From Clostridia bacterium (GTDB lineage Bacteria > Bacillota_A > Clostridia > Christensenellales > Aristaeellaceae): a DNA stretch of 12,322 nt. The notes beneath the pieces were generated by a model that had not been told where the DNA came from, did not search any database, and was given only the letters and a program-made list of their open reading frames with translations. Positions within the stretch are counted from its first letter, which is position 1; each line of letters begins with the position of its first letter. The DNA lies in the NCBI GenBank assembly GCA_017432405.1, contig JAFRJF010000202.1, forward strand, positions 1-12,322. The letters are read 5' to 3'. Positions 7,357 to 12,322 of this stretch are shown here, one piece after another. The translations under genes were made by a program, and so were the position numbers.

Positions 7357-9432
7357 TTATCTCTTCCGCTTCGCCATCTCCGTCTTCCGCTTCCTCAGTC
7401 CCTGAACGGTATAAGTGAACCACGGCCAGGGGTCCTTTGGGTTGAAGATCTGGTCGGTGGTGTGGCGAAAGTCGAACCAGCCGGGCTTCGTCCTGAAGCG
7501 GTTGGGGGATTGCAGAAGCCAGAGCAGGTCGGTGTGCATGTAGCGCAGCCGCACGCCGTCCCGGTAGTCCGGATATTCGGTCACCGGCAGGCCCATGCCC
7601 AGCTCGACGATCTGGCGGGCGAAGTCAACCCCCGCGGCAAAGCAGACCTTGACGCTGGCGGTGATGCGGGGATTGATCTCCATCACCTTCGCCACGCCGT
7701 CCCTCGGGTCCTCGATCAGGTCCACGTCGCCGTAGCCCCGCCAGCCGATGGCCTGCAGCAGCCTGATCGAATTCTCAGCGATGTCGGGCCGATGGACGCT
7801 GCTGCTGCAACAGGTGGAGCCGCCGTCCACCGGATACCAGCGGGTCTTGTCGAACACCACCGCGCTCTTCGGCGCGCCGCCTGCATCCAGGAAGACCTCG
7901 CACTTGTACTGGGTGCCGGTCTGGGGAATGTATTCCTGTACCACCATGTTGCCGAAGCGCTCCAGCGCCTTGGGAAACACCTCCCGAAGCTGCGCCTCGT
8001 CCCGGATGACGTGGAAGCCGATGGAGCCGTACCCCACCCGGGGCTTGATGATGAACGGAAAGGGCAGCCCCGCGGCCAGGATCTCATCGGCGCTGCGCAT
8101 GTCGTACAGCGTCCTCGGGCAGGGCACCCCCGCACGTTCACAGGCCTGCATGGTCCGCTGCTTGTCCGCCGCCTGCCAGAAGGCGTCAGGCTCGTTCACG
8201 GCGGGCCAGGCCAGCGGCCGAACCTCGTCGATGTGCTCGCAGAGCAGCGTCGCCGAGAAGTCGGTCATGGGGATGACCACGTCGTAGTGGCCCTCCCGGA
8301 GCACAGCTATCAGCGCCTCGAAGGAGCTCTGCGGGTCTTCCCGGTCCCAGTGCTTAATCAGCTTCACGTCCGGCCAGCGGGAGGCGTAGCCCACGTCCAG
8401 CTTGCTGCTGTTGTAGGTGGTCAGGTGGCAGCCCAGCGCCTTCAGTGCTGGCATCAGCGCCATGTTCTGTCGGGCAAAGCCCTCCAGCAGCAACACCCGG
8501 ACGCCCCGAAGGTCGGGCTTTTCCCTGTAGCATGACGCGCCGCCTCCCCCCTGGAAAAAGCGCTTCATTTCGGCGGTATCGAAGCGGTAGGGGTTGAGCA
8601 CCTTGTTGACGTTCAGGCGAAGCATCCGGGGGCAGACGCGCGACACCCCGCGGCCCAGCCTGCCCAGCCATCCGGGCAGGCGCAGCACCCTGCCGGCCTT
8701 GCCATTGTCCCTGTCCGCCGTCACCATTTCGGCGGAATTGAAGGGCGCGTCGTCGCAAAAATTCACCAGTCCCGAAGGCGCGGGATTCCGGTCCGCCCAG
8801 GCGCAGACGACCTCGACCACCCGGTCCAGGTCCAGGAAGGCGTAGTCGGTGCCCCCGCCCACGGTGAAGGCCAGGGACGGATATTTGAGATAATAGCGCT
8901 TGCGCACGTCCCGCATGTCGTCGGCGGTGTACACCGGCGCAAACCGGGCGATGAACGCCGGGGTGTCGCCCATCAGCGCGATGAGCCGCTGCTCGGCCAG
9001 GTATTTCGATCTTGCGTAGCCGCCCACCGGCGCGGGCGCCGTCGCTTCGCTGACGGTCTCCCCCTTCAGGCCGTACACATCCACGGTGCTGGCGAAGAAC
9101 ACAGGGATTTCCGCCTTCGCCGCCTGCTCGAATACATGCTGGCTCACCAGCACGTTCAGCATAAAATAGCGGTTCCAGCTCAGATCGGTCTCCCCGGTGA
9201 CATGGGCCAGCGCCGCCAGGTGGATCACCCGGTCCGCCGGATGGGCGGCAAACAGCGCGGCCACGTCGTCGGGCCGGGTCAGGTCGCAGGCGGCGTGGGC
9301 GTAGTTCTCGTGGGCGACCTTCGCCGGGGCGATGTCCACGCCCACGACGCGATGGCCCCTTTGGCACAGCGCCAGCGCGACCCTGCTGCCCAGCATGCCC
9401 GAAGCGCCGGTGAGCAGTATGGTATGCGTCAC
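7357..9432 (-). CDS. Fusion protein: SDR-type NAD-dependent epimerase/dehydratase plus ATP-grasp ligase
   Basis: I start it at GTG 9432 (691 aa), where GTGA overlaps the TGA stop of the deacetylase gene, giving translational coupling. The longer frame to 9549 lies inside that gene. Residues 1 to about 295 form an extended SDR domain: TGASGMLG (8-15) binds NAD(P), FFASTVDVYG supplies the catalytic Thr/Ser, and YARSK (Tyr 139, Lys 143) is the YxxxK dyad. A Gly-rich junction (QGGGGASCYREKP) leads to an ATP-grasp domain (about 311-650) like those of carbamoyl-phosphate synthase and PylC-type ligases: FIIKPRVGYGSIGF (Lys 463) is the nucleotide-binding stretch and VMEINPR (583-589) the metal-binding one. 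The SDR half probably makes or modifies a nucleotide sugar; the ATP-grasp half would form an amide or similar bond through an acyl phosphate. Substrates are unknown. The basic tail (RKRKTEMAKRKR) may contact membrane or nucleic acid. The reading frame is unbroken through the junction, so the fusion looks real. Confidence 0.88.
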   Translation of the reverse strand: MTHTILLTGASGMLGSRVALALCQRGHRVVGVDIAPAKVAHENYAHAACDLTRPDDVAALFAAHPADRVIHLAALAHVTGETDLSWNRYFMLNVLVSQHVFEQAAKAEIPVFFASTVDVYGLKGETVSEATAPAPVGGYARSKYLAEQRLIALMGDTPAFIARFAPVYTADDMRDVRKRYYLKYPSLAFTVGGGTDYAFLDLDRVVEVVCAWADRNPAPSGLVNFCDDAPFNSAEMVTADRDNGKAGRVLRLPGWLGRLGRGVSRVCPRMLRLNVNKVLNPYRFDTAEMKRFFQGGGGASCYREKPDLRGVRVLLLEGFARQNMALMPALKALGCHLTTYNSSKLDVGYASRWPDVKLIKHWDREDPQSSFEALIAVLREGHYDVVIPMTDFSATLLCEHIDEVRPLAWPAVNEPDAFWQAADKQRTMQACERAGVPCPRTLYDMRSADEILAAGLPFPFIIKPRVGYGSIGFHVIRDEAQLREVFPKALERFGNMVVQEYIPQTGTQYKCEVFLDAGGAPKSAVVFDKTRWYPVDGGSTCCSSSVHRPDIAENSIRLLQAIGWRGYGDVDLIEDPRDGVAKVMEINPRITASVKVCFAAGVDFARQIVELGMGLPVTEYPDYRDGVRLRYMHTDLLWLLQSPNRFRTKPGWFDFRHTTDQIFNPKDPWPWFTYTVQGLRKRKTEMAKRKR

Positions 9433-10352
9433 GACAGCCCACGCTCCCTTCGGTCCGCCTCGAGGGTGATGAACCTGGCGCCCCGCTTCTTCATCCAGCG
9501 AATCATCCGGCGCAGCTTCTTCAGGTTGCCCCGCCGGCCCACCAGGCATCGGAAGGCCGTCGCCTTCCCCAGGCCCTTCGGCAGCGGCAGGGGCGCATCC
9601 GTCAGCTCAAAGGGATGGACGTAGATGGTAAAATTCTCATGCCTGCGGGCGTACATGCCCAGCAGTATGCGCAGCAGCCAGAACGGGAACAGCCGCAGAT
9701 AGCCGCCGCCGGAGATGGGTATGGAATAGCCCATGATATCCAGCGTGGGGATCTCGTATTCGGCAAAGTCGTCCTTCACATACACCAGGTCCTCCGCCTG
9801 GGCAAAGCCGGAAAGGTCCAGGTTGCGGTACAGGGAGTGCTGCGCAAAGCGGATCTTGCTGCTGTCATAGGTAAAGCCCAGCTGCCCGATGGCGTCCAGC
9901 TTGTCCCGCTCCATGGTGAAGCAGCTGGCCCGGTAGCCGGTGATTTCACGTCCGGCGGCCCTTTCGATCATGTCTTTGGCCCGGCGCGTCTCGTCCACGA
10001 ACTGCTCGAGGCTCTTGTTGGTCAGCAGCTCGTGGTCCAGCCCGTGGCAGCCCAGGGCGTGCCCCCGGCGCACAATCTCCCGCAGTATGCCGGCGTTCTC
10101 ATCGGCGATCTCGCCCACGCAGAAGAAGGTGACCTTCACGCCCTCCTCGTCCAGCATATCCAGGAAATCGAAGATCTGTGGCAGTACGCGCACGCCGCTC
10201 TCCCGGCAGCGAAAGCCCTTCAGGTAGTCCAGATGATACCATTCCTCCAGGTCCACGGTGAGGTAGGCCCGGTTCATGCGGCCCGGGGCCGTGGCGCGGG
10301 GGGGTATCGCCTGCGGGGCGCTTGCGTTCGTATATTTATCTTGATCCTGCAT
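9429..10352 (-). CDS. NodB-type polysaccharide deacetylase, similar to the XrtA/PEP-CTERM-associated family
   Basis: A 307-residue carbohydrate esterase family 4 protein expected to remove N- or O-acetyl groups from a glycan or lipid-linked sugar. Visible motifs: LTVDLEEWYH (Asp 34) in place of the common TFDD, the metal-binding HxxxH as CHGLDH (His 103, His 107), GYRAS (Arg 141) and YVHPFEL (His 246). The stretch EIPTLDIMGYSIPISGGGY plus the HP-F-E ending resembles the deacetylases that accompany exosortase glycan loci (TIGR03006, DUF3473), but no exosortase is present here. There is no signal peptide, so it is probably cytoplasmic or peripheral. The start at 10352 overlaps the previous gene by 17 bases and has AAAGGA 8-9 bases upstream. 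Its stop overlaps the next gene's GTG start (GTGA). Confidence 0.9.
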   Translation of the reverse strand: MQDQDKYTNASAPQAIPPRATAPGRMNRAYLTVDLEEWYHLDYLKGFRCRESGVRVLPQIFDFLDMLDEEGVKVTFFCVGEIADENAGILREIVRRGHALGCHGLDHELLTNKSLEQFVDETRRAKDMIERAAGREITGYRASCFTMERDKLDAIGQLGFTYDSSKIRFAQHSLYRNLDLSGFAQAEDLVYVKDDFAEYEIPTLDIMGYSIPISGGGYLRLFPFWLLRILLGMYARRHENFTIYVHPFELTDAPLPLPKGLGKATAFRCLVGRRGNLKKLRRMIRWMKKRGARFITLEADRRERGLS

Positions 10353-10977
10353 CTGTATCGTCCTTTTGGGTTGGTATCGCTTTTGACTCCCCCGCCTGCG
10401 TGCCTTCGATCACGCCCTCGGAGCGCAACACCTTCAGCACAGTGCCCAGCACGCAGCGCACGTCAAAGGCAAAGCTCATGCGTCGCACGTATTCGCCGTC
10501 CAGTCGGGCCTTCACGTCGATGGGCAGCTCGTCCCGCCCGTTGATCTGCGCCCAGCCGGTCAGGCCCGGGCGCACGTCGTTCGCGCCGTATTTGTCCCGC
10601 TCGGCGATCAGGTCGAACTGGTTCCACAGGGCAGGGCGCGGCCCGACCACGGCCATCTCCCCCTTGATGATGTTGAGCAGCTGCGGCAGCTCGTCCAGGC
10701 TGGAGCGGCGCAGGAAGCGCCCGACGGGCGTTATGTAAGCGGCGGGGTCCTTGAACAGGTGGGTCGGCTGGTCCTTGGGCGCGTCTATGCGCATGGTGCG
10801 GAATTTATATATCATGAAGTGGGTCTTGCCCTGGCCCACCCGCCTTTGCCGAAAGAACACAGGTCCCGGGGAAGTCGCGCGAATGACCGCTGCCAACACC
10901 AGAAGCAGCGGTGAGAATACCACCAACGCCAGCGACGCCAGCAGGAAGTCCAGTATTCGCTTCAAATGGGTATACAT
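10336..10977 (-). CDS. Initiating sugar-phosphate (phosphoglycosyl) transferase, PglC/WcaJ C-terminal type
   Basis: A 213-residue membrane enzyme that places a sugar-1-phosphate from a nucleotide sugar onto undecaprenyl phosphate, the first step of glycan assembly. It has the short monotopic architecture: one N-terminal hydrophobic helix (about 8-33) with the Ser-Pro pair (22-23) that kinks the reentrant helix in PglC, then KFRTM (58-62), the catalytic Asp-Glu dyad in SLDELPQL (95-96), GEMAVVGPRP and RPGLTGWAQINGR. The start at 10977 has GGAGG 7 bases upstream. The frame extends further upstream to 11283, but that part crosses the promoter, the terminator and the 3' end of the LCP gene, so it is not coding. 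First gene of the operon. Confidence 0.95.
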   Translation of the reverse strand: MYTHLKRILDFLLASLALVVFSPLLLVLAAVIRATSPGPVFFRQRRVGQGKTHFMIYKFRTMRIDAPKDQPTHLFKDPAAYITPVGRFLRRSSLDELPQLLNIIKGEMAVVGPRPALWNQFDLIAERDKYGANDVRPGLTGWAQINGRDELPIDVKARLDGEYVRRMSFAFDVRCVLGTVLKVLRSEGVIEGTQAGESKAIPTQKDDTDAGSR

Positions 10978-10995
10978 ACAACAACCTCCATTGTA

Positions 10996-11004
10996 ATTAT
11001 ACCA
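10996..11004 (-). promoter_or_regulatory. Extended -10 promoter of the glycan operon
   Basis: On the minus strand the sequence TGGTATAAT gives a perfect TATAAT with an upstream TG (extended -10). No clear -35 is present at 16-18 bases, which fits an extended -10 promoter. The first start codon lies 18 bases downstream, with the GGAGG site between, so the leader is very short. Confidence 0.6.
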
Positions 11005-11057
11005 CATATATCGCGCGTGGAGCGTTAAATAATCGGTATCACAGCCAAAACAACATT

Positions 11058-11085
11058 GCGGGGAGGGACCGAGGCCCTTCCCCGC
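11058..11085 (-). terminator. Intrinsic terminator after the LCP gene
   Basis: An imperfect GC-rich hairpin, GCGGGGA..GGG pairing with CCC..TCCCCGC around a short loop, lies 16 bases past the LCP stop codon in the minus-strand direction. It is followed by AATGTTGTTTTGG, a T-rich stretch. It separates the LCP gene from the promoter of the glycan operon. Confidence 0.7.
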
Positions 11086-11101
11086 GCGCATGTCGTTTCG
11101 A

Positions 11102-12322
11102 TTATCCCTGGTAGATGAAATTGTACAGCTCAAGAGCGTTGGCCTGGAAGTCACAGTCGTAGAGCATGGACTGTTCGTTGCGCACCTCTTCCTTGTAGGA
11201 GCCGCTGATGGGCAGGCGGATGCTCTTGACGCTGCCAATGCCATTGCCGCACACCTGCATTGCGATGGTGAACAGGTCCTCAAAGGGCAGGTTGGTCTTG
11301 ACCTGGTCGATCATATCCTTGGCCAGCGCGGCCAGCTGTATGGCGTCCAGGTTCTTGACCTTCTGCAGCAGCTTCTCCAGCACGATGCGCTGGCGCTCCG
11401 TGCGCATGGCGTCGCCGCCGGTCAGCTTGCGGATGCGGGCATAGGCCAGGGTCTGCCGACCGTTCAGGTGGGTATTTTCGCCGTAGGTCTCCAGGTACAC
11501 GTTTTCCTGGTCGGACTCGTCGATGCCCTCCCTGTAGGCAAACTTGGCCTGCTGGACGATCATCTTGTTGATCTTGTCCTTCTCCGCCTCGGTGATGTCG
11601 ATCTCGACGCCGCCCACGCGCTGGGCGATCTTCTGGAAGCCGAAGAAGTTCACCAGCACGTAGTACTGGATGTTCATGCCGAACTTCTCGTTGATCGTGC
11701 GCATCGCCAGGTTCGGGCCGCCGAAGTAATTGGCGGCGTTGATGCGGTAGGTGCCGTTATACTGGCCGATATCGGTGTACTCGATGGCCAGGTCGCGCAT
11801 GATGGACGACAGCTTGACCTCGCCGGTGTTGCGATTGATGGAGCAGATCAGCATGGCGTCGGTGCGGGAGCTCTCGCTCAGCGTCCGCTCGTCCGTGCCC
11901 AGCAGCAGCACGTTCAGCCAATCGGCGGGCAGGTTGGTATTCAACCGCAGGTCCGACACCTGGGCCATGTTCTCGGCGGAGAGGCTGCCCACGTCGTAGT
12001 CGGCGTCGGCCAGCTTGTCGGCGAGGTTGTCGTACTGCGGGGCCTGCTCGTCCCCGTCATCGCCCGCGGTAAGCAGCGCGTCGGAGGCCGGGGCGGAGGT
12101 GTCGCCCGTCACCGTGTTGGAGGCCGGGACCGCGACGCCGTCCGTCACAACGTCATTGCCGCGCCTGCCAAAGGGCTTGACGATGACCAGCACCAGCACG
12201 ATCACCAGCACTGCCGCCATGGCCGCAAACAGGGGCATCCGGTTGGGCTTGCGCTTCCTGCTGCTCCTGCGGGGCGGCGTGCCCGGGCGCTGGGGCGGAC
12301 GCTGGCCGCCGGAGGGACGCTG
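11102..12322 (-). CDS. Partial gene: LytR-CpsA-Psr (LCP) family wall-polymer transferase
   Basis: A membrane-anchored extracellular enzyme of the type that moves lipid-linked teichoic acid or polysaccharide onto peptidoglycan. The frame stays open to the window edge: the 28 codons before the Met at 12238 encode an Arg/Pro-rich tail ending in RRSSRKRKPNR with no ribosome site near that Met, so the true start lies outside. The basic tail, then a hydrophobic helix (about 20 residues from 12238 inward), gives an inside-to-outside topology. A low-complexity linker of about 75 residues follows, rich in Asp, Ala and Thr. The LCP domain begins at NVLLLGTDER, with conserved SSRTDAM and SSIMRDL (Arg/Asp pairs that bind the lipid phosphate) and LAYARIRKLTGGDAMRTERQR. 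The C-terminus is complete. Its own terminator suggests it is not cotranscribed with the glycan operon, though the proximity suggests shared biology. Confidence 0.93.
   Translation of the reverse strand, partial: QRPSGGQRPPQRPGTPPRRSSRKRKPNRMPLFAAMAAVLVIVLVLVIVKPFGRRGNDVVTDGVAVPASNTVTGDTSAPASDALLTAGDDGDEQAPQYDNLADKLADADYDVGSLSAENMAQVSDLRLNTNLPADWLNVLLLGTDERTLSESSRTDAMLICSINRNTGEVKLSSIMRDLAIEYTDIGQYNGTYRINAANYFGGPNLAMRTINEKFGMNIQYYVLVNFFGFQKIAQRVGGVEIDITEAEKDKINKMIVQQAKFAYREGIDESDQENVYLETYGENTHLNGRQTLAYARIRKLTGGDAMRTERQRIVLEKLLQKVKNLDAIQLAALAKDMIDQVKTNLPFEDLFTIAMQVCGNGIGSVKSIRLPISGSYKEEVRNEQSMLYDCDFQANALELYNFIYQG

Noticed and set aside
6436..8535. A 699-codon open frame on the plus strand opposite the GT2 and SDR/ATP-grasp genes
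   Set aside because: It is antisense to two well-supported genes and rich in His, Gln, Arg and Val. I see no recognisable domain or ribosome site. Long antisense frames are expected in GC-rich coding DNA.
9433..9549. Upstream ATG at 9549 as start of the SDR/ATP-grasp gene
   Set aside because: The extra 39 codons lie inside the deacetylase gene, and the N-terminus without them begins right at the SDR fold. The GTG overlapping the TGA stop fits better.
10978..11283. Extended N-terminus of the sugar transferase frame up to 11283
   Set aside because: It overlaps the LCP gene end, a terminator and a promoter. The extra residues are Cys/Ser/Arg-rich without similarity to the family.
1..12322. CRISPR arrays, tRNA or rRNA genes, insertion sequences, attachment sites
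   Set aside because: No spaced direct repeats, tRNA-like cloverleaf, transposase motifs or terminal inverted repeats were seen, and genes fill nearly the whole window.

Overview
The window looks like chromosome of a GC-rich anaerobic Firmicute (class Clostridia). The reasons are an AddA-type helicase/nuclease, a monomeric ferredoxin-type [FeFe] hydrogenase, a LytR-CpsA-Psr (LCP) wall-polymer protein with a Gram-positive style membrane anchor, strong GGAGG-type ribosome sites, and AT-rich sigma-A-like promoters in otherwise GC-rich DNA. The exact genus cannot be read from this window. I see no phage, transposase, CRISPR, tRNA or rRNA signal. Both edge genes are cut by the window.

Layout, left to right. 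(1) The 3' part of a plus-strand gene for an unrecognised protein with a poly-Asp and Pro/Ala-rich linker and a PsbP-like C-terminal domain (up to 635). It converges across a 42-base perfect palindrome on (2) a minus-strand group-B-like [FeFe] hydrogenase (696-2138). (3) A 154-base divergent promoter region separates the hydrogenase from a plus-strand Apt-like phosphoribosyltransferase (2293-2856). (4) That gene converges, across a second long hairpin, on addA (2906-6367, minus). (5) Upstream of addA, a terminator closes a four-gene minus-strand glycan operon. In transcription order this is a phosphoglycosyl transferase (10977 to 10336), a NodB-type polysaccharide deacetylase (10352 to 9429), a fusion of a sugar-nucleotide epimerase/dehydratase-like SDR with an ATP-grasp ligase (9432 to 7357), and a WaaE-like GT2 glycosyltransferase (7332 to 6481). 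The first three genes overlap and the fourth follows after 24 bases. (6) Upstream of that operon, behind its own terminator, lies an LCP gene (11102 to beyond 12322).

How the genes fit together. The glycan operon suggests a sugar-1-phosphate placed on undecaprenyl phosphate, extended by a GT2, deacetylated by the NodB enzyme, and possibly modified by the two-domain SDR/ATP-grasp protein. The neighbouring LCP protein is the type that transfers lipid-linked glycans to peptidoglycan. No flippase or polymerase gene is visible. The hydrogenase, phosphoribosyltransferase and addA are each single-gene transcription units with no clear functional link to the glycan genes.

No wholly new system is evident. 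The items most worth a second look are the SDR/ATP-grasp fusion and its compact operon, the altered H-cluster motifs of the hydrogenase, a palindrome core shared by two hairpins, addA without an adjacent addB, and a marked preference for the Ile codon ATA before Leu CTN codons.
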